NCBI GenBank assembly: GCA_965243755.1
Contig: CBDEVW010000005.1
Location: 320,853-384,852, forward strand
Reading direction: 5' to 3'
Length of the DNA stretch: 64,000 bases
Source: JANSWY01 sp965243755
GTDB taxonomy: Bacteria > Bacteroidota > Bacteroidia > Cytophagales > Cyclobacteriaceae
The translations under genes were made by a program, and so were the position numbers. Shown piece by piece: positions 18,469 to 27,747 of the stretch; positions within the stretch are counted from its first letter, which is position 1; each line of letters begins with the position of its first letter. Below the pieces are notes generated by a model. That model did no database searches and was not told where the DNA came from. It worked only from the letters and a program-made list of their open reading frames with translations.

Positions 18469-18476
18469 CAAAGTTA
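18469..18476 (-). promoter_or_regulatory. Putative -7 box giving a near-leaderless rlmN transcript
   Basis: TAACTTTG on the reverse strand ends 4 bp from the rlmN ATG. If used, transcription would begin at or next to the start codon. No -33 TTG at standard spacing is evident. Confidence 0.3.
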
Positions 18477-18577
18477 GAACATTTAGTGATCTTGGTGAAT
18501 TATCACGATCTGCCGATTAATTTTTGAGTTGTGATAAATTGATAATAGATTGATCTCCGTTTTTCAAAGGATGATAA

Positions 18578-19078
18578 ATGAAAGCCATTGATACCTTAAA
18601 TGAATATGTAGGAAAGGGCGTTTCCTGGCTGACTACAGCCCTTGTTCTGGTGATTTGTTTTGATGTAATCATGAGATATGCTTTCACCTGGAGCTCTGCG
18701 GCGGTATTCGAGTTGGAGTGGCATATTTTTGCTGCAATTTTTATGGTAGGGTCAGCGTATGCCCTTAAGTACGACAAACATGTAAGAGTTGACCTGTTTT
18801 ATAGCCGATTCAGTGACAAGCAAAAAGCATGGGTCAATCTTATTGGGACGCTGTTTTTTCTTTTCCCATTTTGCATTGTTATAGTAATCACATCTATTCC
18901 GTTTGTCCAGAATTCCTTTAAAATATTAGAGACCAGTCCGGACCCAGGAGGGTTACCTGCGCGGTTTATCATTAAATCAACCATCCCACTAGGATTTATT
19001 TTGTTGTTCCTGCAAGGTATTTCACTTTGTATGAAATCATTGAAAGCCATTTTTCAACCTAAGCCAGCCAATCCGTGA
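18578..19078 (+). CDS. TRAP transporter small permease (DctQ)
   Basis: 166-residue inner membrane subunit of a tripartite ATP-independent periplasmic transporter, with four hydrophobic segments (about 15-35, 45-63, 88-110 and 130-150). Family marks include the early VICFDVIMRY and the FELEWHIFAA helix with the conserved Glu-Trp-His. It overlaps the large permease gene by 4 bp (GTGA), a usual dctQ-dctM arrangement. The cognate binding protein is encoded divergently at 21.0-22.1 kb. Confidence 0.9.
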   Translation: MKAIDTLNEYVGKGVSWLTTALVLVICFDVIMRYAFTWSSAAVFELEWHIFAAIFMVGSAYALKYDKHVRVDLFYSRFSDKQKAWVNLIGTLFFLFPFCIVIVITSIPFVQNSFKILETSPDPGGLPARFIIKSTIPLGFILLFLQGISLCMKSLKAIFQPKPANP

Positions 19079-20373
19079 TAGAGTTTTTGCCTATTATTCT
19101 ATTTGTTGTAGTTTTTCTGATCATCCTGTTTGGGTATCCTGTAAGCTTTACCCTGGGGGGTATTTCTGTCCTGGTAGGAATCTTTGTTTTTGATGTGGAT
19201 TTCTTTTACCTGCTTTCGCTCCGTGTTTATGGAACCATGAACAACTTCGTACTATTGGCAGTACCACTATTTGTTTATATGGGCATCATGTTGGAGAAAT
19301 CCGGATTGGCAGAAAATCTTCTGGAAACAATGGCATTGATTTTTGGAAGATTCCGGGGAGGGCTGGCCATTGCGGTGGTCATTGTTGGGGCTATGTTAGC
19401 TGCATCAACCGGGATTGTTGGCGCTACGGTAGTTACCATGGGACTGATCAGTTTACCTACTATGTTAAAAAGAGGTTACAGCCCAAGTCTTGCAACCGGA
19501 ACCATTGCCTCTGCGGGCACATTGGGTCAAATTATTCCACCTTCTGTAGTTTTGGTACTCCTTGGGTCTGTATTGAATGTTTCGGTAGGAGACCTGTTTA
19601 CAGCAGCCCTTATGCCAGGAGTGATGCTGGTGACGGGCTATTTACTATACATCATTATCATTGCCAACATATATCCGGAGAAAGCTCCGGTGATGAAAGA
19701 GGAGGAGTTGAAGGCATTCCGGAGTGAAGGCATGTGGAAACAAATATTTACTGCATTTGTATTTCCATTTTTACTAATTGTAGCTGTATTGGGATCCATT
19801 TTTGCTGGTTTGGCAAGTCCAACAGAAGCCGCAGGAGTTGGGGCTTTGGGAGCAACTGTACTGACAATCATCAGTGGGAAATTCAATCTAAAAATCCTCA
19901 GGGAGGTCATGAAGGACACTACCTTTCTTACCTGCATGGTTTTTATGATCCTGGTTGGTGCTACAGCTTTCTCGCTGGTTTTTAGGGGGCTTGAAGGAGA
20001 TGATCTGCTGGTGAACATTATTGAAGGGGCAAACCTGTCTCCCACGGCTTTTCTTCTGATGGTTTTGCTCATTGTGTTTATTGCAGGCTTTTTTATTGAC
20101 TTTATTGAAATTGTATTCATAATAGTGCCGGTGGTGGCACCATTATTCGTGGCAATGGATATCGACCTAATATGGATTGGGATCTTACTTGCTATCAACT
20201 TGCAAACCTCTTTCCTGACACCTCCATTTGGGTTCGCACTTTTCTATCTCAAAGGAGTTGCTCCAGATGGGGTTAAGACGTCTAGCATATATCGGGGGAT
20301 CGTGCCCTTTGTGATCATTCAGTTGGTATTCCTCATTCTTCTGATCTTCTTTCCAGAAATTGCGGGGCTTTAA
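19075..20373 (+). CDS. TRAP transporter large permease (DctM)
   Basis: 432-residue, 12-segment membrane subunit that drives sodium- or proton-coupled solute uptake together with the small permease. Diagnostic segments are LLAVPLFVYMGIMLEKSGLA, the GQIIPPS motif in the first half, ASPTEAAGVGA, and the TPPFGFALF motif in the second half. It begins with a GTG that overlaps the DctQ stop. Substrate cannot be read from the permease; the associated TakP-like binding protein suggests an organic acid, possibly a 2-oxo acid. Confidence 0.95.
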   Translation: MIEFLPIILFVVVFLIILFGYPVSFTLGGISVLVGIFVFDVDFFYLLSLRVYGTMNNFVLLAVPLFVYMGIMLEKSGLAENLLETMALIFGRFRGGLAIAVVIVGAMLAASTGIVGATVVTMGLISLPTMLKRGYSPSLATGTIASAGTLGQIIPPSVVLVLLGSVLNVSVGDLFTAALMPGVMLVTGYLLYIIIIANIYPEKAPVMKEEELKAFRSEGMWKQIFTAFVFPFLLIVAVLGSIFAGLASPTEAAGVGALGATVLTIISGKFNLKILREVMKDTTFLTCMVFMILVGATAFSLVFRGLEGDDLLVNIIEGANLSPTAFLLMVLLIVFIAGFFIDFIEIVFIIVPVVAPLFVAMDIDLIWIGILLAINLQTSFLTPPFGFALFYLKGVAPDGVKTSSIYRGIVPFVIIQLVFLILLIFFPEIAGL

Positions 20374-20432
20374 GCATTAGCTATAAACTGAAATCACTTC
20401 AGCCTCAAATAATTCCAATGCATGAATCTGAT

Positions 20433-20996
20433 TTAAGATTCTTTGCGCAGGAACCAGAGTGGAAATCCTTGCCCACTCCACTTATGGTAAATTTCAAAGC
20501 CAAACTTCTCGTACAGTGGTAGATTGAGCGGATTAGATGTTTCGAGATAAATGGCTCTCTTTTCAGTATACGTTTTCTCAAAAAGCTCTGCAATGAACCT
20601 GCTACCGTGACCTTTTCCCTGCTCTTCAGGTGGAACTCCAAGGAACCACGCGTAATAATACGGTTCTTTTGGGTGATACTTTTTAATGTATGATTCTCTT
20701 TTCAGAATCGAGAACACGTTTCGCAACCCAATAACCTTAAAAATTAAGTTAATGTTTATCTCGATCTCTTTTAATGCAGGAAGCTTCAATTCAGGTTTGT
20801 CCAGTAGAAAGACAGCTTTTTTGTTGTCTGAGAAATATGCCCCACCTTTTGGTTGACACTTTTCAAATGCATAGTCCATCAGTCCCTCAAGATTCCGTGT
20901 ATTTCTGGAAACCCATTCCGAGCTTTTGTTTCCCTGAAATGCCTGACCCAGCACCTCGAGGAATAGTTTTTTATCTTCCGGTTTGGCAATGATCAT
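20433..20996 (-). CDS. GNAT family N-acetyltransferase
   Basis: 187-residue acetyltransferase of the GNAT fold with the acetyl-CoA pyrophosphate loop EEQGKGHGSR (about residue 125) and the C-terminal YEKFGFEIYHKW strand typical of the family. The acceptor is unknown. It starts 3 bp after the TRAP binding-protein gene on the same strand, so it probably shares its transcript. That link hints at a role with the imported solute, but this is inference only. Confidence 0.85.
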   Translation of the reverse strand: MIIAKPEDKKLFLEVLGQAFQGNKSSEWVSRNTRNLEGLMDYAFEKCQPKGGAYFSDNKKAVFLLDKPELKLPALKEIEININLIFKVIGLRNVFSILKRESYIKKYHPKEPYYYAWFLGVPPEEQGKGHGSRFIAELFEKTYTEKRAIYLETSNPLNLPLYEKFGFEIYHKWSGQGFPLWFLRKES

Positions 20997-20999
20997 ATG

Positions 21000-22118
21000 C
21001 TAAAAAGTAAGTGAGTCATAAAAAGCCCTGTCGCTGATGTTTGACCAGGAAGAAACAGCGCTTTTGAAGTTCCTGTAGCTCTCAAAAACTTTTTTACTCA
21101 TGCTGTCTCTGTCAGTTAATTCTTCAATGGTTTCATCAGTGTATTTTTTCAGTTCTTTCAAGACATCTAAAGGAAACTTTTTTAGTAGCACATTTTCTTC
21201 CTCGATCAGTTTTTTGAGATAGATCGCATTTTTTGCGTCAAATTCTGCACCCATCCAATCGTTCAGTTGTAGTGCTGCTGCTTTAATTATTTGTTGTAAA
21301 TCGGTGGGTAACTCAAGTAGTTTGCTTTTGTTGATCAGTAACTCCAGCGTAGCTCCGGGTTCGTGCCATCCTGGGTAATAATAGTTTTTTGCAACCTGAT
21401 AAAAGCCCATTTTGTAATCATGGTACGGACCAATCCATTCGGTAGCATCGATTACTCCCCGCTCCAGGTTGGTATAGATCTCACTTCCTGACACCAAAAC
21501 TGCTGTTCCTCCTGCTTTGCTAAATACCTTTCCTCCTAATCCTGGAATTCGCATCTTTAATCCCTTGATATCGCTCAATGAATTTATGTCTCTGTTGAAC
21601 CAGCCTCCCATTTGGATTCCGGTATTTCCACAAGTAAGCGGCAAAATATTGAATGGTTCATAAATTTCCTCCCATAGCTGTCCGCCTTCCCCTGACAATA
21701 CCCAGGAATTGCTTTGTGAGGCATTCATCCCAAAAGGAACCGCTCCAAAAAACTGTGCAGCAGGTACCTTTCCTGCCCAATAATAAGCCACGCCATGTCC
21801 CATTTCCACAGCCCCGTTGCTCACAGCATCAAAACATTCCAGAGCAGGGATCAGCTCACCGCCACCATAAACATGAATTTTCATTCTTCCACCAGACATT
21901 TGCTCTACCCATTTCGCAAGTAGTTTGCAGCCTTCATCAAGAACTGGGAAGTTTGGTGGCCAGGTAGTGACCATTTTCCAGCGGTAAGTTTTGTTGAAAT
22001 TAATATTTGGGGTATTAATGACCGGTTTGGTTTCTTCATTGCAGCCAGAAATGCCAATTCCAGCACCACCAATTGCCGCTACTGTCAGAGATTTTGAAAT
22101 AAAATGACGCCTCTTCAT
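21000..22118 (-). CDS. TRAP transporter substrate-binding protein (DctP/TakP type)
   Basis: 372-residue extracytoplasmic solute-binding subunit. The N-terminus has a twin-arginine motif (KRRHFISKS), a hydrophobic stretch and a lipobox (ISGC), so it is probably exported folded and lipid-anchored. Family features include the WPPNFPVL entry, SNGAVEMGHG, the conserved arginine region LKMRIPGLGGKV and the dimer segment GVIDATEWIGPYHD. The last stretch and GWHEPG are typical of TakP-like binding proteins of 2-oxo acids or mannonic acids. The permease genes diverge across the GNAT gene. Confidence 0.9.
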   Translation of the reverse strand: MKRRHFISKSLTVAAIGGAGIGISGCNEETKPVINTPNINFNKTYRWKMVTTWPPNFPVLDEGCKLLAKWVEQMSGGRMKIHVYGGGELIPALECFDAVSNGAVEMGHGVAYYWAGKVPAAQFFGAVPFGMNASQSNSWVLSGEGGQLWEEIYEPFNILPLTCGNTGIQMGGWFNRDINSLSDIKGLKMRIPGLGGKVFSKAGGTAVLVSGSEIYTNLERGVIDATEWIGPYHDYKMGFYQVAKNYYYPGWHEPGATLELLINKSKLLELPTDLQQIIKAAALQLNDWMGAEFDAKNAIYLKKLIEEENVLLKKFPLDVLKELKKYTDETIEELTDRDSMSKKVFESYRNFKSAVSSWSNISDRAFYDSLTF

Positions 22119-22350
22119 AAACTCAAATAATTTGCCCTAAGATAAAAGAGATTTGATCAATTCTTAACTTTTGAAATTCAATGATTACTCTGCAGCATAA
22201 TCACCTTGATTTTTAAAATCGAATCAGACAAAATGGCTGAAAAATTGAATAAAACCAACAATAACACGCCATTATGGCTGGAAAATATTAAGAATTCTAG
22301 TTGGTGCACTATTTGATGATTGGGGAGTTGAAAACTTTAATCAGCTTGAA

Positions 22351-24969
22351 ATGAATTTTAATAAATATACCATAAAGTCACAGGAGGTACTGAACAAGGC
22401 GACTGAAATCGCTCAGTCACGGGAGCAGCAGGCCATTGACACGGGACACTTGTTGAAGGCCATATTAATGGGAGACGAAAATGTAATCTCATTCATGTTG
22501 AAAAAATTAAGCGTAAACAGCCAATTGCTTAATCAACGAACTGATGAGATCATAGCGCGTTATCCAAAAGTATCAGGTCAGAAGCCCTATTTGTCAAATG
22601 AATCAGCAGCAGCGCTACAACATGCTGAAAGGCAGCTAAAAGTATTTGGCGATGAGTATGTAGCTGTGGAACACATCCTGTTGGGTTTACTAGATGGAAA
22701 GGACAAAACAGCACAGCTTCTCAAAGAAGTTGGTTTCACAAAACAATTGTTGATTGCTGCTATAGAAGAACTTCGGGGAGGAAGCAAGGTGACTGACCAA
22801 AATGCTGAGTCGAAATACAGGTCATTGGAGCGTTACTCCATCAATTTGAATCAGATGGCCAAGGATGGCAAGATCGATCCGGTGATCGGAAGGGATGAAG
22901 AAATACGAAGGGTGCTTCAAATCCTTAGCCGAAGGACCAAAAACAATCCAATATTACTTGGTGAGCCAGGGGTAGGGAAGACAGCCATTGTAGAAGGCAT
23001 GGCACAACGAATTGTAGATGGTGATGTGCCTGAAAACCTTAAATCGAAAACATTGATTTCCCTGGACATGGGGTTGTTGGTGGCAGGGGCCAAATACAAA
23101 GGAGAATTTGAAGAGAGACTCAAGGCGGTAATAAAAGAAGTGACAGACTCCAATGGTGAAATTATCCTTTTTATCGATGAGATTCATACCCTTATTGGAG
23201 CCGGCGGTGGTGAGGGCGCGATGGATGCGGCCAACCTGTTGAAACCAGCTCTTGCTCGGGGAGAATTACATGCAATTGGAGCCACCACGCTGAAGGAGTA
23301 TCAGAAATATGTTGAGAAAGATAAGGCACTTGAAAGAAGATTTCAGTCTGTGATGGTGGATGAACCATCTGTGCCAGATGCCATTTCGATTCTGCGGGGG
23401 ATCAAAGAGAAGTATGAAGTTCACCATGGTGTAAGGATCAAAGATGATGCAGTAATTTCATCAGTGGAATTATCACATCGCTATATATCAGATCGATTTC
23501 TACCTGATAAGGCCATAGACCTAATGGATGAGGCCGCCTCAAAACTTCGGTTGGAGATTGATAGCTTACCGGAGGCACTCGATGAGTTGCAACGAAAAAT
23601 TATGCAACTGGAGATCGAAAGGGAAGCGATACGAAGAGAAAAAGACAAAGCGAAAGAATCACTCCTCAACAAAGAAATTGCTGAACTAAGTGAAAGAAGA
23701 AATGACCTGAAAGCGAAGTGGGAGAATGAAAAGAATGTCATCAAGGGGATTCGTGAAGAAAAAGAAAACATAGACAGGTACAAGCAGGAGGCTGAGCAGG
23801 CAGAGCGTAGTGGGGACTATGGATTGGTGGCCGAGATAAGATACGGAAAGATTACAGAGAGCGAAAAGAAGCTGGAGCACTACAAAGAGCAGCTAAAGGC
23901 AATGCAGGGAGAATCTTCTTTATTAAAGGAGGAGGTAGAAGCAGATGATATCGCAGAAGTTGTGGCCAGATGGACAGGCATTCCGGTATCAAAGATGTTG
24001 CAGAGTGACCGTGAGAAGTTGCTCAATCTTGAAAATGAACTTGGGAAAAGAGTTGCCGGACAGCAGGAAGCCATTCAGGCCATATCTGATGCTGTGAGAA
24101 GAAGCAGGGCCGGACTACAGGATCCCAAGCGCCCAATCGGATCATTCATCTTTCTTGGTACCACAGGGGTAGGAAAAACAGAACTTGCCAAGGCACTGGC
24201 TGATTACCTTTTCAATGATGAAAATAGCATGGTGCGTATTGATATGTCAGAATATCAGGAGAGACATGCTGTGAGCAGGTTGATTGGGGCGCCTCCGGGA
24301 TATGTTGGATATGATGAAGGAGGACAGCTTACTGAGGCCGTTCGAAGAAAACCATATTCAGTGATTCTTTTGGATGAAATTGAAAAGGCCCATCCTGATG
24401 TATTCAATATCCTGCTTCAGGTATTGGATGATGGCAGGCTCACAGATAACAAAGGCAGGGTGGCCAATTTTAAAAACACCATTGTGATCATGACGACCAA
24501 CATTGGTTCGGGAATCATTCAGGAGAATTTCGAAAAGATGGAAGACTGGAATACGGAACAGATCATAGAGGATACCAAAAAAGAAGTATTCGAGTTGCTC
24601 AAAAAATCAATGAGGCCGGAGTTTCTTAACCGAATTGATGAAACGATCATGTTCAGACCTTTGAATAAGGAAGATTTGAGGAAGATTGTAAGTATTCAAT
24701 TTAAGCTGATCCAGGACAGGCTGGCAGAGTCAGGAATTAAAATTGAGGCAACAGACGATGTGCTTGATCGATTGGGTGAGCTTGGCTTTGATCCTCAGTA
24801 TGGCGCTCGTCCGCTGAAGAGAGTGCTTCAAAGGGAAATTCTCAATCAGTTGTCAAAAGAGATATTGGCAGGTAAAGTCAGTAAAGATGGAATTGTCGGG
24901 TTGACACTTGGAGACCAAAACAATATCGAGTTCATCAATCTGGATACAATCGATCTTGAGAAAAATTAA
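22351..24969 (+). CDS. clpB: ATP-dependent disaggregase ClpB
   Basis: 872-residue Hsp100 chaperone that resolubilises protein aggregates with DnaK. Domain order: Clp N-domain repeats (1-145), AAA+ 1 with Walker A GEPGVGKT (about 204-211), the coiled-coil M domain (about 410-530, which separates ClpB from ClpA or ClpC), AAA+ 2 with GTTGVGKT (about 603-610), and the D2 C-terminal cap with GFDPQYGARPLKR. The start codon follows 230 bp of non-coding DNA. A clear terminator follows. Confidence 0.97.
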   Translation: MNFNKYTIKSQEVLNKATEIAQSREQQAIDTGHLLKAILMGDENVISFMLKKLSVNSQLLNQRTDEIIARYPKVSGQKPYLSNESAAALQHAERQLKVFGDEYVAVEHILLGLLDGKDKTAQLLKEVGFTKQLLIAAIEELRGGSKVTDQNAESKYRSLERYSINLNQMAKDGKIDPVIGRDEEIRRVLQILSRRTKNNPILLGEPGVGKTAIVEGMAQRIVDGDVPENLKSKTLISLDMGLLVAGAKYKGEFEERLKAVIKEVTDSNGEIILFIDEIHTLIGAGGGEGAMDAANLLKPALARGELHAIGATTLKEYQKYVEKDKALERRFQSVMVDEPSVPDAISILRGIKEKYEVHHGVRIKDDAVISSVELSHRYISDRFLPDKAIDLMDEAASKLRLEIDSLPEALDELQRKIMQLEIEREAIRREKDKAKESLLNKEIAELSERRNDLKAKWENEKNVIKGIREEKENIDRYKQEAEQAERSGDYGLVAEIRYGKITESEKKLEHYKEQLKAMQGESSLLKEEVEADDIAEVVARWTGIPVSKMLQSDREKLLNLENELGKRVAGQQEAIQAISDAVRRSRAGLQDPKRPIGSFIFLGTTGVGKTELAKALADYLFNDENSMVRIDMSEYQERHAVSRLIGAPPGYVGYDEGGQLTEAVRRKPYSVILLDEIEKAHPDVFNILLQVLDDGRLTDNKGRVANFKNTIVIMTTNIGSGIIQENFEKMEDWNTEQIIEDTKKEVFELLKKSMRPEFLNRIDETIMFRPLNKEDLRKIVSIQFKLIQDRLAESGIKIEATDDVLDRLGELGFDPQYGARPLKRVLQREILNQLSKEILAGKVSKDGIVGLTLGDQNNIEFINLDTIDLEKN

Positions 24970-24993
24970 TTTATAGTTAGGTTAGTAATAGCA

Positions 24994-25024
24994 AAGGGGT
25001 CCATTAAATGTGATCCCTTTTTTG
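24994..25024 (+). terminator. Terminator after clpB
   Basis: AAGGGGTC (24994-25001) pairs with GATCCCTT (25012-25019) with a single G-T wobble and a 10-nt loop, then a T run. It lies 25 bp beyond the clpB stop. Confidence 0.75.
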
Positions 25025-25288
25025 TTTAATTGGCTCCAAATAAAATCCAATAACTAAACGCCTGAAGTGATGTGCTGAAGTGCCGTGATAAAACTTTCAT
25101 CGAAAAATAAAAAAAATCATCAGGACGTTTATTATCTTAGGGTACAGCACAGAAGAAACACGGCATGCAATTGCCGAAAATGTTCCTCTCAATTGAGCTA
25201 CAAGATTATTATGGAAAAGGAAATGTCTAGGGTCGGAAGATATCCTATAATGTAATAATTGTATTAACTAAACGGAGCTAAGCTAATT

Positions 25289-25498
25289 ATGAGAACAATG
25301 ATTTTACTTTGGTACAATGAAGCAACTGAAAAGTACTGCGTTGGATCAGAGGACGACTTTCATCAGGAATTAAGAGAATATTCTTCCAAGGTATTATTGA
25401 TTAAATATAAAATGGATGCCTCTCAATGGACTGTTCTTAAAAAAATTGAAGAAAAACTAAACGCAACCAAGCTCAACTCTGAAAAACCCCTTATTTAA
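25289..25498 (+). CDS. Hypothetical small acidic protein (69 aa)
   Basis: 69-residue frame starting MRTMILLWYNEATEKYCVG, with regular alternation of beta-like and helical, charged stretches (FHQELREYSS, WTVLKKIEEKLNA). It lacks membrane segments or a signal peptide. It sits alone between the clpB terminator and the leu promoter. Amino-acid composition looks coding, but I do not recognise a family. Confidence 0.45.
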   Translation: MRTMILLWYNEATEKYCVGSEDDFHQELREYSSKVLLIKYKMDASQWTVLKKIEEKLNATKLNSEKPLI

Positions 25499-25650
25499 TA
25501 TCTACTGAAATTCTTTTCTTAGAGAATAGTTTTAATTGTTGATTAAAATATTGATTATCAGTATTTTGATTTTGATTTATTCTTCTTAGCCATCGGAGAT
25601 TATATCAAAAAATAATTTTTCATTCATTATTATCTACTTTTCCTGCCCCC

Positions 25651-25658
25651 TAACTTTG
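25651..25658 (+). promoter_or_regulatory. Putative -7 box of the leu operon
   Basis: TAACTTTG exactly matches TAnnTTTG and lies 78 bp upstream of the leuC ATG. A clear -33 TTG is missing. No leader peptide rich in leucine or T-box structure was recognised in 25499-25735. Confidence 0.45.
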
Positions 25659-25735
25659 TTTTTTCAATTGAAAGATAAAAGTGCGTGCAAAACGCGTACT
25701 TAATTTGGTTGTTATCACAGATTATAAAAATTAAT

Positions 25736-27133
25736 ATGGGTAAAACGTTATTTGACAAAATTTGGGACTCTCATGTGGTTACTGAGATTGAGGGAGGTCC
25801 CAGCGTGTTGTACATTGACAGGCATTTGATACATGAAGTGACCAGTCCGCAGGCTTTCGCAGGGATTGAAAAAAGGGGAGTACCAGTATTTCGCCCACAA
25901 AACACCGTGGCGACCCCTGATCACAATGTACCTACAATTGATCAACATTTACCCATTAAAGATGCCCTGTCTAAATTTCAGGTAGATAAGCTCACCGAGA
26001 ATTGTGAGAGACACGGAATTGATCTGTACGGGCTTAATCACCCTTACCAGGGCATAGTCCATGTGATTGGTCCGCAGTTGGGATTGACACAACCTGGGAT
26101 GACCATTGTATGTGGTGATAGTCATACCTCAACACATGGCGCTTTTGGTGCTGTGGCATTTGGAATTGGTACCAGCGAAGTAGAAATGGTACTTGCTACA
26201 CAGTGTATAATGCAACCCAAGCCGAAAAAGATGAGAATCACCGTGGATGGTGAATTAGGTAAGGGAGTGACAGCAAAAGACATTGTATTATACATCATAT
26301 CCAAAGTGACTGCTGGCGGTGGAACGGGTTATTTCGTCGAGTTTGCTGGTTCTGCTATCAGGAGTTTGTCAATGGAGGGTCGGATGACTGTTTGTAACAT
26401 GAGTATAGAAATGGGTGCAAGAGGAGGACATATCGCTCCTGATGAAACCACATTTGAATACATCAGAGGTAGAGAGAGAGCACCACAGGGAGCAGATTTT
26501 GATAAAGCTGTTGAGCAGTGGAAAACCTTGAAGACAGATGATGATGCGGTCTTCGACAAAGAAATTAAGTTTGATGCAGCAGACATTGAGCCGATGATCA
26601 CGTATGGGACCAATCCGGGAATGGGTGCCAAAATCATTTCTAACATTCCGAAGCTGACGGAAATTGAGGAATCAGAAAAAGCCTCGTTCCAGAAATCTAT
26701 GAACTATATGGGCTTCAATGCCGGAGATCAGCTGGTCGGTAAGCCTGTAGATTATGTATTTGTAGGAAGCTGTACCAATGGTAGAATTGAAGACCTCAGG
26801 GAAGTAGCAGGTTTTGTGAAGGGCAAGAAGAAAGCAGAAAATATCACTGCATGGATTGTGCCAGGCTCAAAACAGGTGGAGCAACAAGCCAAAGAAGAAG
26901 GATTGGTAGATGTTTTGGAGGAGGCCGGCTTTAAACTTCGGCAGCCAGGATGTTCCGCTTGTCTCGCAATGAATGATGACAAAATCCCATCCGGGAAATA
27001 TGCTGTCTCTACTTCAAATAGAAATTTTGAAGGAAGACAGGGACCAGGGTCAAGAACACTACTGGCCAGTCCGCTAACAGCAGCAGCAGTAGCTGTATCA
27101 GGAAAAATTGTTGATCCCAGAGAATTACTTTAA
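25736..27133 (+). CDS. leuC: 3-isopropylmalate dehydratase large subunit
   Basis: Aconitase-family iron-sulfur enzyme that isomerises 2- to 3-isopropylmalate with LeuD. The three [4Fe-4S] cysteines are in VGSCTNGRIEDL and PGCSACLAMN. The GDSHTSTHGAFGA active-site segment is present. I start at ATG 25736 (MGKTLFDKIWDSH), the standard family N-terminus, giving 465 residues; an upstream GTG would add 17 untypical residues. LeuD follows 15 bp later. Confidence 0.97.
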   Translation: MGKTLFDKIWDSHVVTEIEGGPSVLYIDRHLIHEVTSPQAFAGIEKRGVPVFRPQNTVATPDHNVPTIDQHLPIKDALSKFQVDKLTENCERHGIDLYGLNHPYQGIVHVIGPQLGLTQPGMTIVCGDSHTSTHGAFGAVAFGIGTSEVEMVLATQCIMQPKPKKMRITVDGELGKGVTAKDIVLYIISKVTAGGGTGYFVEFAGSAIRSLSMEGRMTVCNMSIEMGARGGHIAPDETTFEYIRGRERAPQGADFDKAVEQWKTLKTDDDAVFDKEIKFDAADIEPMITYGTNPGMGAKIISNIPKLTEIEESEKASFQKSMNYMGFNAGDQLVGKPVDYVFVGSCTNGRIEDLREVAGFVKGKKKAENITAWIVPGSKQVEQQAKEEGLVDVLEEAGFKLRQPGCSACLAMNDDKIPSGKYAVSTSNRNFEGRQGPGSRTLLASPLTAAAVAVSGKIVDPRELL

Positions 27134-27148
27134 AAAGACATTTCAGAC

Positions 27149-27742
27149 ATGGCAATAGATAAATTTATAAGTTTCGAGTCATCTGCAGTTCCATTACCAA
27201 TTGAAAATGTAGATACTGACCAGATCATACCAGCAAGGTTCCTAAAAGCCACTACCAGAGATGGTTTTGGGGAAAATTTGTTTAGGGATTGGAGGTATGA
27301 CAAGAACAATCAGCCGATCAAGGACTTTGTACTTAATGATCCAACTTACTCAGGAAAAATCCTGGTCGCAGGTAAAAATTTCGGAAGTGGTTCCAGCAGG
27401 GAGCATGCTGCCTGGGCAGTTCATGACTATGGGTTTAAAGTAGTAGTATCAAGCTTCTTTGCTGATATTTTTCGTGGTAATTCACTCAACAATGGTTTGT
27501 TACCAATCCAGGTTTCAGAAGAGTTTCTAGCTAAAGTTTTCGCTGAAATTGATAAAGATCCTAATACTCAATTTAAGGTGGATCTTGAAAATCAGACATT
27601 TACTATTATAGCCACCGGAGAAAGCACCGGATTCGATATTAGTTCATACAAAAAGGAATGTTTACTCAATGGCTTTGATGACATTGATTATCTCATCAAT
27701 ATCAAGGATAAAATTGAAGCATTTGAAGCTGCAAGAGTTTAA
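27149..27742 (+). CDS. leuD: 3-isopropylmalate dehydratase small subunit
   Basis: Swivelling-domain subunit of isopropylmalate isomerase, 197 residues. It shows the diagnostic DTDQIIPARFLK near residue 22, NFGSGSSREHAAWA near 75, and SFFADIFRGNSLNNGLLP. It acts with LeuC in leucine synthesis and is followed 5 bp later by the isopropylmalate synthase-like gene. Confidence 0.97.
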   Translation: MAIDKFISFESSAVPLPIENVDTDQIIPARFLKATTRDGFGENLFRDWRYDKNNQPIKDFVLNDPTYSGKILVAGKNFGSGSSREHAAWAVHDYGFKVVVSSFFADIFRGNSLNNGLLPIQVSEEFLAKVFAEIDKDPNTQFKVDLENQTFTIIATGESTGFDISSYKKECLLNGFDDIDYLINIKDKIEAFEAARV

Positions 27743-27747
27743 ATAAT

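Noticed and set aside
19638..20198. 186-residue antisense frame in the TRAP large permease gene
   Set aside because: The permease is unmistakable on the other strand; the antisense product is basic and Thr/Ile-rich, typical of shadow frames.
22233..22316. 27-codon frame before clpB starting MAEKLNKTNNNTPLWLEN
   Set aside because: It vaguely resembles the N-terminus of a longer conserved Bacteroidota membrane protein, but stops at once; too short to call, possibly a remnant.
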